This document shows positions 27,043 to 35,942 of a DNA stretch of 61,411 nucleotides, in pieces. The stretch is from Nitrospirales bacterium (lineage in GTDB: Bacteria > Nitrospirota > Nitrospiria > Nitrospirales > UBA8639). The notes under the pieces are model-generated. The model was not told the DNA's origin, made no database searches, and saw nothing but the letters and a program-made list of their open reading frames with translations. The translations under genes and the position numbers were made by a program. The stretch is taken from the NCBI GenBank assembly GCA_029261235.1, contig JAJDBS010000165.1:1-61411 (forward strand), written 5' to 3'. The first letter of the stretch is position 1, and every line of letters starts with the position of its first letter.

Positions 27043-28062
27043 TTACCCGAATATTTTATCCATAAAATTGATAATCCGCATTTTACGGTCTGGGTTTTTT
27101 TCTAAAGACAACGCCTTCTGATAATGCTCCACAGCCAATTCAGGCATACGCTTCTCCTCATAGATACGTCCCACACCAAATATCGCATCAGCATCGTTGG
27201 GATTTGCGATTAGGGCTTTGCTGAAGGAATCCATCGCAAAATCATTCGCCCCTTTGTCATAAAGAAACCAACCGATCGCCGTTGCCGCTGGCCCGAAATC
27301 TGGGTCTAACCGAAGCGTTTCCTCATACTGACGTTTGGCAAGATCGACACGGCCTTTATTTTCATACAACCCACCCAAGGCAAAGTGAACTTCAGCATCT
27401 TCAGGAGCAATTTTTAAAGCTTTCTTATACTCTTCAATAGCCGGATCAAGCTTGCCTTGTTCAGCTAGCGCACATGCCAAATTCGTATGGCCCACCGCTT
27501 CATCTGGACGAAGCTTCAACACTTCACGATATTGAGGGATCGCCATCTCCAACTGGCACTGCTCTTGATACACCACACCGAGCTTAAGCCTCGCAGCCAC
27601 ATATGAAGGGTCTAGCTTAATCGCCTCTCGAAACGCTTTCACCGTTTGATCAATACGCCCTTGACGTTGATAAATCTGCGCGAGGAAAAAATGGGGGTAC
27701 GGAGACTGTGGCGTCAGAGCGACCACTCGCTCGAAACAAGCAAAGGCGTCATCAAGCAAACCCGATTGCGTATGGAAAATCCCTTCGAATAAGGCGAAAT
27801 ACCCGGAATCCGCACATTGCTCTTTAAGAACGTGGACCCACTCACGAACCAATTGGGCATTGACTTCATCACCCAGAGCTTGGGGATAGACTCTCCAGGC
27901 TTGGGCAAAATCCCCACGTAATAAACACACGACATTCAACGCAAAGAAAGGCAACGGTCCACAATCGGCTTGTTCTGACCAATGAGACGCATCATCATAA
28001 ACGGCATCCCACTGCCCACCAGCAATTGCCGATTCTATAGATGATTGGTATGGAGATGTCAT
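27043..28062 (-). CDS. Soluble TPR-repeat protein
   Basis: A 339-residue protein with about seven tandem TPR units from residue 70 to the C-terminus, such as YPHFFLAQIYQRQGRIDQTV, AVGHTNLACALAEQGKLDPA and VHFALGGLYENKGRVDLAKR. There is no signal peptide, so a cytoplasmic scaffold or regulator is likely. It starts 29 bases after the ThyX-like gene stop on the same strand. Confidence 0.85.
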   Translation of the reverse strand: MTSPYQSSIESAIAGGQWDAVYDDASHWSEQADCGPLPFFALNVVCLLRGDFAQAWRVYPQALGDEVNAQLVREWVHVLKEQCADSGYFALFEGIFHTQSGLLDDAFACFERVVALTPQSPYPHFFLAQIYQRQGRIDQTVKAFREAIKLDPSYVAARLKLGVVYQEQCQLEMAIPQYREVLKLRPDEAVGHTNLACALAEQGKLDPAIEEYKKALKIAPEDAEVHFALGGLYENKGRVDLAKRQYEETLRLDPDFGPAATAIGWFLYDKGANDFAMDSFSKALIANPNDADAIFGVGRIYEEKRMPELAVEHYQKALSLEKNPDRKMRIINFMDKIFG

Positions 28063-28091
28063 AATGGAAACCCAATTTCCTTCATATGGAA

Positions 28092-29582
28092 CTACCGAGT
28101 CAGGGAATCTTCAACGTCAGGGGATGTCGCCTGAATGAGGCTACCCAAATAGGGATGGCGCTTGAGCATTTGCTGCTTCATTTCCCAGGCGACCGTGCGA
28201 TACGACCAATGGCCCTTCACACCTGAACGCAATTTCGAAACATATTCCACTTCGGCGAAATCCATCTTAAATAGGCATCGCACGCGAAACCCAAAGGGAA
28301 TGGCATACAACGCCGCCTCTTGATTATCCAGCCGCAAGCGCTCGATATCCTGCTGCACGGCATCCATCGCTAGTCGATATTCATTCTCCACGCCAGCCTC
28401 GGCTAAAACCGACGGAACCTCATAGCCGTGGATGGTTGTGAAATTCTGTTGCACCTGCTGACACCGTCGATGCCGATGCATATCTCGCCATCCACCAATA
28501 TCCATCAGCACATCAAAAATAAAGGCATAGCCTGTCCGAAATTCTTTCGCCAAATCATCATGTGGACCTCGGCTTTTGATGGCTGCATCAACGACAGCCT
28601 GTTTTTCTTGTTCCGACCACTCCTTCACCCACTCCAATAGCACACGATAAGGGGCCTGACTCACGCGGTAGACGAATGTAGTCACTAATTCATCCAACGG
28701 GGCATGTGGCTCCAACAAGTCCACCGGCTGGGCATTGCCCTTCCAGGACTGAGGATCATCAAGTCCAGATTTTTTCAAGGCACCTTTGACGTGACGAAGC
28801 ACATCTCGATACACCGAGCCTTGATACTCATTTGGACCAGCATAGCGCGCCAATGTGGGCGCCATCGCTTCGAGTTTGGGAGCCGCCTCTTCTTCCAATT
28901 CAGCCCACGTACTGGATGGTTGACGTGCGCATGCGTCCTTCAAGTCTTCCCCAATGCCGAGCAATTCCGGAAGGGAGGCCGAAAGGAACCGCGTGATTTG
29001 TTTTTCCAAGGTACGGATACTCACCACCTGTCCAACATTCGTTTTGGCCGACAATGGCAGTAAATAACGAATCACATCGTATGTACGCGCAGCAATCGTC
29101 CGCTCATAATCGGCTGGCTTCATGCTATCTGGACAAGGATACTTTTCAGTCAAATGCGCTTTGATCGGATCCTTTAACAACCGATAGATATTATACAGAC
29201 TCCCTAAAATGCCGCGGTAGACACCTTCAGTTTCGCTGTTCGTAATCTCACTGGGCACATAACAACCGGCTGCTGCAAAATTTTGATATCGGCTGGACTT
29301 GGCCTGGCCATCCCACAACGGTTCATCCTCCAAGCGAATGGCCGCTAGCTCAGAAATCTGCTCAAAACAGATCGTCACATGGCCCAAATCTGCAATCGAC
29401 CCATGCCCATAGGCAAAATAAAATTGTTCCCAAAATTTCTCTGACGAATGCGCATGCACCCACTTCAAACTCTCTTCAATCGAATCGGGTGACCGGCTAT
29501 ACCGTGCCAACGCATAGGCGGACTTCTCCGGCGGCATCGGTGCCAACGCAATCACTTTTCGATCTCGTCGTTCATCGCTCAT
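28092..29582 (-). CDS. thyX: Double-domain ThyX-like flavin-dependent thymidylate synthase homolog
   Basis: A 496-residue protein with two ThyX-like halves. Canonical ThyX is about 220-250 residues and carries RHRxxSxxxxSxR. Here the first half has the family context YGHGSIADLGHVTICFEQIS and ends in SSRYQN but lacks RHR. The second half has HRHRRCQQVQQ but lacks the serine and arginine that follow. The signature is thus divided between the halves. ThyX converts dUMP to dTMP with FAD and methylenetetrahydrofolate; whether this form does so is unproven. The ATG at 29582 is favoured over a TTG at 29597 because GGAAG sits eight bases ahead of it. Confidence 0.8.
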   Translation of the reverse strand: MSDERRDRKVIALAPMPPEKSAYALARYSRSPDSIEESLKWVHAHSSEKFWEQFYFAYGHGSIADLGHVTICFEQISELAAIRLEDEPLWDGQAKSSRYQNFAAAGCYVPSEITNSETEGVYRGILGSLYNIYRLLKDPIKAHLTEKYPCPDSMKPADYERTIAARTYDVIRYLLPLSAKTNVGQVVSIRTLEKQITRFLSASLPELLGIGEDLKDACARQPSSTWAELEEEAAPKLEAMAPTLARYAGPNEYQGSVYRDVLRHVKGALKKSGLDDPQSWKGNAQPVDLLEPHAPLDELVTTFVYRVSQAPYRVLLEWVKEWSEQEKQAVVDAAIKSRGPHDDLAKEFRTGYAFIFDVLMDIGGWRDMHRHRRCQQVQQNFTTIHGYEVPSVLAEAGVENEYRLAMDAVQQDIERLRLDNQEAALYAIPFGFRVRCLFKMDFAEVEYVSKLRSGVKGHWSYRTVAWEMKQQMLKRHPYLGSLIQATSPDVEDSLTR

Positions 29583-29753
29583 CAAGACATCTTCCAAAAA
29601 TAAAGGGAGAACAGAAGGCCTCCACTATAGTCACAGGAAGGCGTTCATCTCAAGTTCAATTTTCCAGAAACCGCTGGTATAGTCAAAAACCCTTGAAAGC
29701 GAGATGGCGCCTTGACTACACTCTCCCACCCATACGGAAACTTCTCCACATCC

Positions 29754-31118
29754 ATGAACATTTCTGATCGTCAATCCATGCATGGTCAATGGTCCTCCCG
29801 TTGGACCTTTATCCTCGCCGCCACGGGCGCGGCTGTCGGATTGGGCAACATTTGGAAATTCCCCTATCTAACTGGGGAAAACGGCGGAAGCGCCTTCGTC
29901 TTAATCTACCTTATTTGTGTGGCAGCCTTAGGCATTCCGCTCATGATGGCTGAGATTCTGCTTGGGCGACGAGGACGTTCTACGCCCATTCGTTCCATGA
30001 AAATCCTAGCGGAGGAAACTAAAACCACGCAATGGTGGCAGATCATCGGCTGGTCGGGCACCATCGCTGGCATGTTGATTCTGTCCTACTACAGCGTCAT
30101 CGGTGGATGGACGCTCGCCTATATTTTCAAATCGATGGCCGGCACATTCAGCGGCGCCACTGGCGAATTTGCTGCAACCACCTTTGACACATTTGTGGGG
30201 AGCGCCAGCAGCTTACTGGTGTGGCACACCGTATTCATGGTGATCACCATGGGGATTGTGGCCGGTGGAGTTCAAGGCGGACTGGAAAAAGCCGTGCAAT
30301 TCCTTATGCCCACGCTGTTTTTCCTCCTCCTACTCATGGTGGGTTACAGCATGACTACAGGCTATTTTGGCAAAGGATTAGAGTTTCTCTTCACCCCAGA
30401 TTTCAGCAAACTCACGGGCGCCAGCATGCTCGCGGCCATGGGGCAAGCCTTTTTCAGCCTGAGCTTGGGCATGGGCACCATCATGATCTACGGCTCCTAT
30501 GTCCCGAAAAATACCTCTATTGCCAGCACTTCGGTCATGATTGCCATAGCTGATACAGGCGTGGCCTTGCTGGCCGGCATGGCCATTTTTCCCATTGTCT
30601 TTGCCAACAATCTTGAACCTGGTTCAGGCCCTGGTCTCATCTTTCAAACCCTACCGGTCGCCTTTGGCAATATGACCGGCGGAACAATTTTTGGCTCGCT
30701 CTTTTTTATTCTGTTGCTCGTGGCTGCCTGGACTTCGTCCATTTCGCTCATTGAACCTTTTGTGACCTGGCTCATTGAAACCTTTGGCCTCTCACGCATC
30801 ACGGCCTCGCTCTATTCCGGGGTAGCCACCTGGCTGTTGGGTTTAGGAACAGTCTGGTCATTTAATCTATGGGCAGAAATAAAATTCTTCGGATTGACGT
30901 TTTTCGATCTGCTGGACTTCGTCACCTCCAACCTCATGCTTCCATTAGGTGGCATCCTCATCGCGGTCTTTGCCGGCTGGCTCATGTCTGATGAAAGCAC
31001 GAAGGCCGAGCTCCAAATTTCCAACCCCATTCTCTTTAAGGCCTGGCAAATCCTGGTTCGCTATATCGCGCCCGTGGCCGTTTTCATCGTCCTTCTCAAC
31101 GCCATCGGCCTTCTGTAA
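29754..31118 (+). CDS. Sodium-dependent transporter of the NSS/SNF family
   Basis: A LeuT-fold symporter that takes up amino acids or related small solutes with sodium. About 11-12 hydrophobic helices are visible, and the TM1 signature AAVGLGNIWKFPYLTGENGG, which lines the ion and substrate sites, is intact near the N-terminus. The length of 454 residues is normal for bacterial members. A TTG at 29712 would add 14 residues; neither start has a strong ribosome binding site. It is divergent from the ThyX-like gene. The substrate cannot be read from sequence. Confidence 0.9.
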   Translation: MNISDRQSMHGQWSSRWTFILAATGAAVGLGNIWKFPYLTGENGGSAFVLIYLICVAALGIPLMMAEILLGRRGRSTPIRSMKILAEETKTTQWWQIIGWSGTIAGMLILSYYSVIGGWTLAYIFKSMAGTFSGATGEFAATTFDTFVGSASSLLVWHTVFMVITMGIVAGGVQGGLEKAVQFLMPTLFFLLLLMVGYSMTTGYFGKGLEFLFTPDFSKLTGASMLAAMGQAFFSLSLGMGTIMIYGSYVPKNTSIASTSVMIAIADTGVALLAGMAIFPIVFANNLEPGSGPGLIFQTLPVAFGNMTGGTIFGSLFFILLLVAAWTSSISLIEPFVTWLIETFGLSRITASLYSGVATWLLGLGTVWSFNLWAEIKFFGLTFFDLLDFVTSNLMLPLGGILIAVFAGWLMSDESTKAELQISNPILFKAWQILVRYIAPVAVFIVLLNAIGLL

Positions 31119-31157
31119 TATTCTATTGGGCGCAACATAGACGGCCTAGAACTCTCA

Positions 31158-31634
31158 TTGACGACTACCGCACCAAATCCCCAATCTTCTGGACCGATGC
31201 CCTTTCGATGGAGACATCTTCGGTGGATACTTCAGATTCTAATCGGCGGGATCATCTTTGGGTCAGCTTTGGGGAAATCGCTAGATGCCACAGGATTCGT
31301 GGATGTCTTGGAAACGTATCAAGCCTTTTCGCCCTCTATCCTCTGGCCCCTCGCAACTATTGTCACAGTAGGAGAGTACATCCTAGGAATCTGGATACTT
31401 TCCGGATATCGGTTGAGGATGAGCGCTCTTGTCGGTGCAGGGATGAATACGGGCTATGCAGGATGGATGACCATCAGCCTCATGCGAGGGTTAGATGTCC
31501 CTAATTGTGGGTGCTTTGGTGTATTCTTTCCTCAACCCTTAACCTGGCGCTCGCCGATTGAAGACTTGGTGCTGGTCGCCTTATGCGGCCTCTTGGCTAA
31601 ACTAGCCAACGCTGCTGCAACAACTCAACGCTGA
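31158..31634 (+). CDS. MauE/DoxX-like membrane protein
   Basis: A 158-residue membrane protein with four hydrophobic segments and the motif NCGCFGVFFPQPLTW, which is characteristic of the MauE family. MauE supports formation of disulfides and maturation of methylamine dehydrogenase in methylotrophs, and relatives elsewhere act in thiol-redox or oxidative steps. The two cysteines of CGCFG may be redox-active (inference). It follows the transporter by 39 bases. No methylamine dehydrogenase gene is nearby, so a general redox role is more likely than methylamine use. Confidence 0.85.
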   Translation: MTTTAPNPQSSGPMPFRWRHLRWILQILIGGIIFGSALGKSLDATGFVDVLETYQAFSPSILWPLATIVTVGEYILGIWILSGYRLRMSALVGAGMNTGYAGWMTISLMRGLDVPNCGCFGVFFPQPLTWRSPIEDLVLVALCGLLAKLANAAATTQR

Positions 31635-31860
31635 GTTTCTCTTACTCTCTTCGATTCAAGTCACCTCAAGTCCTTAGCTTGGAATCATAGACACAGGCAA
31701 AATATGTGGGGTGCGAAACATTACTCGCACATTTTGGAGATGCCTCTGTGATTTCCCGAAAGCCAACTTTTCATTCACGATAAATAGTTCGCCAACATTA
31801 AGATCAATCATGGCAGCACCGACAAAATTGCTTAACGCTTCAAGAAAGGAGAATTCTACA

Positions 31861-32034
31861 ATGAGTCAAATTGCTGGATTAGCTGCTGCAACTGCCCTTC
31901 CGCAAACGGCACTTCCCGTAAACCAAGGAGCTCCGGCTCCTCAATCACCGGGAAATGCCTCTTCGGCCCCTGCATCTCACGATACAGTGTCGATTTCATC
32001 AGAAGCCAATGAGCTTCAAAGCAAAGAGAAGTAA
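31861..32034 (+). CDS. DTVSIS microprotein 1
   Basis: A 57-residue protein beginning MSQIAGLAAATALPQTALPV, with a proline/serine-rich middle and the motif DTVSISSEANEL near the C-terminus. AAGGAG lies about 10 bases upstream of the ATG. It has a paralog 295 bases downstream that shares MSQI, the alanine/leucine-rich first helix and DTVSIS in the same order. The DTVSIS-S-A motif resembles short segments in some flagellar and surface-export proteins, but no function can be claimed. Confidence 0.7.
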   Translation: MSQIAGLAAATALPQTALPVNQGAPAPQSPGNASSAPASHDTVSISSEANELQSKEK

Positions 32035-32066
32035 TCTCAATCTGAAAATGGCTTCAAGCCATCCCG

Positions 32067-32096
32067 ATGTTCCCCGCCACGGATGGCGCGGAACAT
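32067..32096. repeat. Stable hairpin between the microprotein genes
   Basis: An inverted repeat pairs ATGTTCC-CC-GCCA with TGGC-GC-GGAACAT across a four-base CGGA loop, so 12 of 13 pairs form. No U-run follows on either strand, so it is not a standard terminator. It may be a processing or stability element for the microprotein transcript, or a copy of a dispersed palindrome. Confidence 0.6.
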
Positions 32097-32328
32097 TGGG
32101 GACCGCCTTTCATTTCATCAAACAACAAACCTTTACGAATACAATCCACCCAATCGTCCCTGACAGAATTCAGCTCGTCGTACTCTGTTCTTGCTCATCT
32201 CATCAATTTCCCTGATGTTGGCTGCTTGGGAATGAGGCCAATGTTCAAGTTGCCCCACTACCCACCGATACATCTTAAGTAGCAGGCAAACTATTACCCA
32301 CAACCTTTGCACCAAAGGAACTCATCCT

Positions 32329-32526
32329 ATGTCACAAATTGGTGTCCTGAATACTGCAAATGCCCTCGCGCAACTCGCGCTCCCGCTCATCGATTCCGCC
32401 ACGCCTGCGGTACGGAATAAAACCCAAGCACCCTCAATCGATGCCGTGCAAAACCTGAAGGATACCGTGTCGATTTCCTTAGGCGCCCGCGCAGCCGCCT
32501 CGCAACAAAAAGCCCCCCTCGCTTAA
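32329..32526 (+). CDS. DTVSIS microprotein 2
   Basis: A 65-residue paralog of the protein at 31861. It begins MSQIGVLNTANALAQLALP, continues through a variable polar middle and ends with KDTVSISLGARAAASQQ. AAAGGAAC lies about nine bases before the start. The same start, first-helix pattern and DTVSIS motif in two adjacent reading frames argue that both are translated genes. No signal peptide or transmembrane segment is visible. Confidence 0.7.
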   Translation: MSQIGVLNTANALAQLALPLIDSATPAVRNKTQAPSIDAVQNLKDTVSISLGARAAASQQKAPLA

Positions 32527-32871
32527 TATTTTCTGAACTCGCAGACATCTCATTCGTTAAGTGGGCCCACTTGGCTATAGCAGCCAGGTCGGCTCCCCCA
32601 TCAATAATCGCAAACGGTCTCTCTTCGTCATTCAGGAAAGTTATTGACGAAAATCTCGCCATCACACTGCCCTTGTAACCTTCAGGGAATAAAGCAGGCA
32701 CCTTCCTCCGCATCGAACCCTTTCTCCCTTTCATCAATCTGCCGGCATCAAACGACTCCCACGTGGGATGCCCCCCCTCGCATGCTAAAAATATTGCAAA
32801 TCACTCAGGGAAGCCAGGGAATGGGCTCCTTAATTACATACATGACCTTACCAAGGAGAAGTACTCCTGAA
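32527..32871. other. Intergenic region before the decayed PEP-CTERM gene
   Basis: A 345-base stretch with only short frames on either strand, none with a ribosome binding site. It presumably carried the promoter of the relic gene that follows; I see nothing specific in it. Confidence 0.4.
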
Positions 32872-33442
32872 ACGTTTATCCACCCATCCTTTCGTTCTCC
32901 TTGGACTATTCATGTTCTTGCTGATGCCCTTATCTAGCTCAGCTGCCAGCATTATCGCCACCACACACAACTTGCTACTCCCTCCGCTGGCACTGCTGTT
33001 TTTGATCTTGACGGAAATGGGACCTTCGAGGTGAGCTTAGCTGAGCTTTTCAACCAAAAGCAGCCGGGCTTTTATTTCGGACCATTCCGCCCTAACCCAG
33101 TTCGACTACACACTAGATTTCATCGCCTTTGGGACTTCAATTGACGGCGGCACTGCCTTTTCGACAGCTAACTTTATACAGCCTTTTCTATTTAATGGTT
33201 CTACCTATCTTGGGCTGACCGGGTTTTCCTGCTTCGTGGGGTGTTTTGTATGACTCCAGTTGGATTTCGATGGAACAGATTAAACGCTGCTTCAATCAAC
33301 CTTTGAAGATATGGGCAATGTCATTACTGCTGGGTAAACAGCCACTAGCACCGTCCCTGAACCTAGCATCATCTTCCTCTTCAGCTCTGGCTTAGCGGGC
33401 CTCGCCGACTGGCGCTACCGCAAAAACACAGTGAAAATTTGA
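32872..33442 (+). pseudogene. Decayed PEP-CTERM secreted protein
   Basis: Joining frames reveals a former exported protein. After AAGGAG an open stretch reads as a signal peptide (KRLSTHPFVLLGLFMFLL, then SSSAAS), but the first codon is now CTG. A frame change then gives ATPSAGTAVFDLDGNG, another gives TQFDYTLDFIAFGTS with a serine/threonine-rich body, and the last frame carries a TAA followed by TVPEPSIIFLFSSGLAGLA and an arginine-rich end, the PEP-CTERM sorting tripartite signal. At least two frameshifts and one nonsense codon are needed to explain it. The intact form would be exported and sorted with exopolysaccharide by an exosortase. Confidence 0.75.
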
Positions 33443-33474
33443 ATTATAATCAATAGGCCTTTGTGCCAAATATG

Positions 33475-33508
33475 AAAAAGCCGGACTCTGCAAAGAGTCC
33501 GGCTTTTT
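33475..33508. terminator. Bidirectional terminator
   Basis: A perfect 15-bp stem (AAAAAGCCGGACTCT / AGAGTCCGGCTTTTT) with a GCAA loop ends in U-runs on both strands. It sits between the converging PEP-CTERM relic and the unknown gene at 33554, and so can end transcription from both sides. Confidence 0.92.
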
Positions 33509-33553
33509 CGACAATCCCCTGACAGGAATGATCAGCTTAGAGCTTGAACTGAC

Positions 33554-34033
33554 TTATCGAATACCCCACCGGATCTCATAAGAGAGATCATAACTACCCG
33601 CTCCATGTTTGGAGCTCAAGACGGAACCATTAAAGTTAACCCGGTACAGCCCGCTTTCCTGAATAGGGAAATTTATGGTCCCATTGCCACTTTCTGAAAT
33701 TTTTCGATAGTAAGGCGTGTCGTTTGTGGGCATGCTGCCTAGTTTGTACAAATGGACGTTGAGCGAGCCTTTTCGGATAGCTGAGTCATATTCAGCAAAA
33801 AAATTTTGGCCCTTGGTGAAATAAAATGTCTTGAGCCCAAAGGAATAGCCTGACTTCGTACTAGCAAGGCCGTTACCTCCAAGACCTCGAGATTCATAGC
33901 CAAGAGTTTCCACGATCCCGACAGAAAAGACCACGGCCATTCCTACCACCAAAACCAACAAGGCCCCCAATCCCCCAACAACGACTTTTCCTGAAATTTC
34001 CGCTCGTCCGTCTGAAACAACGACGCTACCCAT
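33554..34033 (-). CDS. Membrane-anchored unknown protein
   Basis: A 159-residue protein with one transmembrane helix near residues 16-36 (VVVGGLGALLVLVVGMAVV) and a C-terminal domain of about 115 residues that looks all-beta (LNVHLYKLGS, GTINFPIQESGLYRVNFNGS, YDLSYEIRWG). The GRY-like strand pattern recalls jelly-roll or emp24/GOLD-like sandwiches, but I cannot name a family. GAGGG lies five bases before the ATG. It is downstream of the PagL-like gene on the same strand and ends at the shared terminator. Confidence 0.7.
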   Translation of the reverse strand: MGSVVVSDGRAEISGKVVVGGLGALLVLVVGMAVVFSVGIVETLGYESRGLGGNGLASTKSGYSFGLKTFYFTKGQNFFAEYDSAIRKGSLNVHLYKLGSMPTNDTPYYRKISESGNGTINFPIQESGLYRVNFNGSVLSSKHGAGSYDLSYEIRWGIR

Positions 34034-34192
34034 AGTACCCTCTTCGCCAATTGTAGGTTGGGGCTCCTGGCCAATCCGGCAGGATGGCTATTTATGAGAG
34101 CTTATCGGGCAAGTTCTTGATTTCCTTAACAAGTGCGGCGAGGCCAATCGCGTGACAATTTCGATCAACCAATTCGCCATGACTCGAATAGG

Positions 34193-34861
34193 TCAGGGTG
34201 AAAAGAATGAGAATCCCAGATTAAACAACCAGGCATTCAACCCAATATTGCGCTCACCTATTCCAGAATTCGAAATATGATGAAAGCGAAATCCTGCCGT
34301 AAGGGCAAAATTTTCTGAGACAAAATAGGAAACCCCTGGCCCAGTTTGCAAAATGAAATTAAATTGCGTGCTTTGCTCAGGAATTCGTGGGGCCAGATCA
34401 GTCCACAACATACCCGCGCCTCCATCCCAAAAAGGCATCCATCGGCCAAATGACAAAAAATTATATTTGAGCATCAATGATCCACCAAACGCCGAAGCGC
34501 TAAAGGGCTCATAATAATGTGCGGCCACCGGCTCAAGAAGCAGCTCTACGTTTCCTGCCACCACCCCACTACCAATTTCATCTGTTAGCACTAGGCCCAA
34601 CTGCGGCAAAATATAGATAGCCCGTCGATTGGATGATGGCGCATTATCGAAAACATTACTCCCTCTCCAAAATCCCCCCAACAGCCCAAACTCTAATGTC
34701 CCTTTGGTCACCCGGCTGCGAGCATCAAAGTCTTCCCCCCAAACAAATCCGCTCACGAAGAAAGATAAAATCAGATAAGCTACCCATGCCAAGAGATGTT
34801 TCTTTTTTAATACCGTTAACAAGATTTTCGTTCTCCCTCGCACCATTTCGTAAACTCGCAT
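34193..34861 (-). CDS. PagL-like lipid A 3-O-deacylase (acyloxyacyl hydrolase family)
   Basis: A 222-residue outer-membrane protein with a signal peptide (hydrophobic stretch ending near FVWGED) and an eight-stranded barrel-like pattern of glycine and aromatic residues. The C-terminal motif FHHISNSGIGERNIGLN fits the PagL active-site region, in which a His and Ser two residues apart, plus a downstream Glu, form the catalytic set; His-x-Ser is present here. The chain ends in phenylalanine-rich strands. PagL removes the 3-O acyl chain from lipid A. The call rests on this motif and the barrel pattern. Confidence 0.75.
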   Translation of the reverse strand: MRVYEMVRGRTKILLTVLKKKHLLAWVAYLILSFFVSGFVWGEDFDARSRVTKGTLEFGLLGGFWRGSNVFDNAPSSNRRAIYILPQLGLVLTDEIGSGVVAGNVELLLEPVAAHYYEPFSASAFGGSLMLKYNFLSFGRWMPFWDGGAGMLWTDLAPRIPEQSTQFNFILQTGPGVSYFVSENFALTAGFRFHHISNSGIGERNIGLNAWLFNLGFSFFSP

Positions 34862-35026
34862 ATTCTGTACGAATTCATACCCAAAGAATCATTTCCATGA
34901 GGCCAACACGCATCTGGTCTAATTTCTGTCAAAAACGAGCAGCAATTTCGCCTAAAGGGCAGAAAAATTCCAATGCCCTTTTCCCCTATTTGAGATACAA
35001 TACAGAACACTTTAAATAGGTGAACC

Positions 35027-35299
35027 ATGAAAACAACACTCCCCCCCCCATCTCCTACCACGCCAGTCAAACAAGACCCTTTCCAACGACTGTCCTTAGC
35101 CGTGAAGAAATTAGACCAGCTCATTAATCGAACTCACCAATTGGGTACGCTTACCACTCAACTAATTCGCGAGGACACAACTGGACCCAGTCAGTCATCT
35201 TCAGAGACCAAACTGACTCAGTCACTGTCACCTCGATCCTCAACGACCGTGAGTGCAGCTGGAGAATTGCGGAAAAATATTAAGCCAGAAGAAAAATAA
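35027..35299 (+). CDS. Small polar unknown protein
   Basis: A 90-residue protein with a proline-rich start, a helical middle (RLSLAVKKLDQLINRTHQLG) and a serine/threonine-rich C-terminus. AGGTGA lies four bases before the ATG. It ends just before tRNA-His on the opposite strand. No family is recognised and codon evidence is limited by length, so it may or may not be expressed. Confidence 0.5.
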   Translation: MKTTLPPPSPTTPVKQDPFQRLSLAVKKLDQLINRTHQLGTLTTQLIREDTTGPSQSSSETKLTQSLSPRSSTTVSAAGELRKNIKPEEK

Positions 35300-35306
35300 A
35301 GAAAAG

Positions 35307-35384
35307 TGGGGTGAGTGACGGGTTTCGAACCCGCGACCTCCGGCTCCACAAACCAGCGCTCTAACCAACTGAGCTACACCCACC
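35307..35384 (-). tRNA. tRNA-His (GTG)
   Basis: On the minus strand the acceptor arms GTGGGTG and CACTCAC pair with one G-U wobble. The extra G at position -1 (base 35384) faces the discriminator C, as required for tRNA-His. The anticodon loop TTGTGGA gives GTG. The 3' CCA is encoded. Confidence 0.96.
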
Positions 35385-35617
35385 ACTAAGCCATGTGATC
35401 AACTTGAAGGGGACGAATCTTATCAGAGGGATAGAAGGCCCGCAAGCATTCATGACGCAAGATTGCCACAATGCTGACAACACATTCCCTGGTAGCACAT
35501 CAGAAGAAAATCACATGAGCCCTCATATTGCCTTTCATCCAGTAAGTATGACTCTTCCAGTTGACCAAAATTGAAAACCTGTGGTACATAGTAGTCTTAT
35601 TCTTTTTGGAGGACTTT

Positions 35618-35881
35618 ATGGCCAATCGTCATCAATCTGCAACAAAAGCTGCTCGGCAATCTTTGACCCGGCAAGAACGCAACCGATCTATTTTACGCCG
35701 AGTGAAGACCTTCATGAAAAGAGTCCATAGCTCCATTCAGGAGAATAATGGCGATGCGGCAAAGACCTCATTACAAGAAGCCACTTCTGAGCTGCACAAA
35801 GCTGTGACCAAAGGTACTCTTCATCGGAACACCGCTTCACGCTGGATTTCGCGTCTCGCAACCCGCGTTAACGCCGCGTAA
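35618..35881 (+). CDS. rpsT: 30S ribosomal protein S20
   Basis: An 87-residue basic protein that binds 16S rRNA early in 30S assembly. It begins MANRHQSATKAARQSLTRQE and has the alternating basic helix pattern of S20 (LHKAVTKGTLHRNTASRWIS). The ATG at 35618 is chosen because TTTGGAGG lies directly upstream; a longer frame from 35561 adds an unrelated hydrophobic leader. It converges with holA, a common neighbour. Confidence 0.95.
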   Translation: MANRHQSATKAARQSLTRQERNRSILRRVKTFMKRVHSSIQENNGDAAKTSLQEATSELHKAVTKGTLHRNTASRWISRLATRVNAA

Positions 35882-35942
35882 TCATTGTTTTGGCCTCAAC
35901 GGCCTCAAGCCTCCCACATTTCACTTGAATAAGCGGACTATT

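Noticed and set aside
34034-34192. Cyclic-di-GMP riboswitch upstream of the anchored unknown
   Set aside because: Some GC-rich pairing exists, but the GEMM core motifs are not there.
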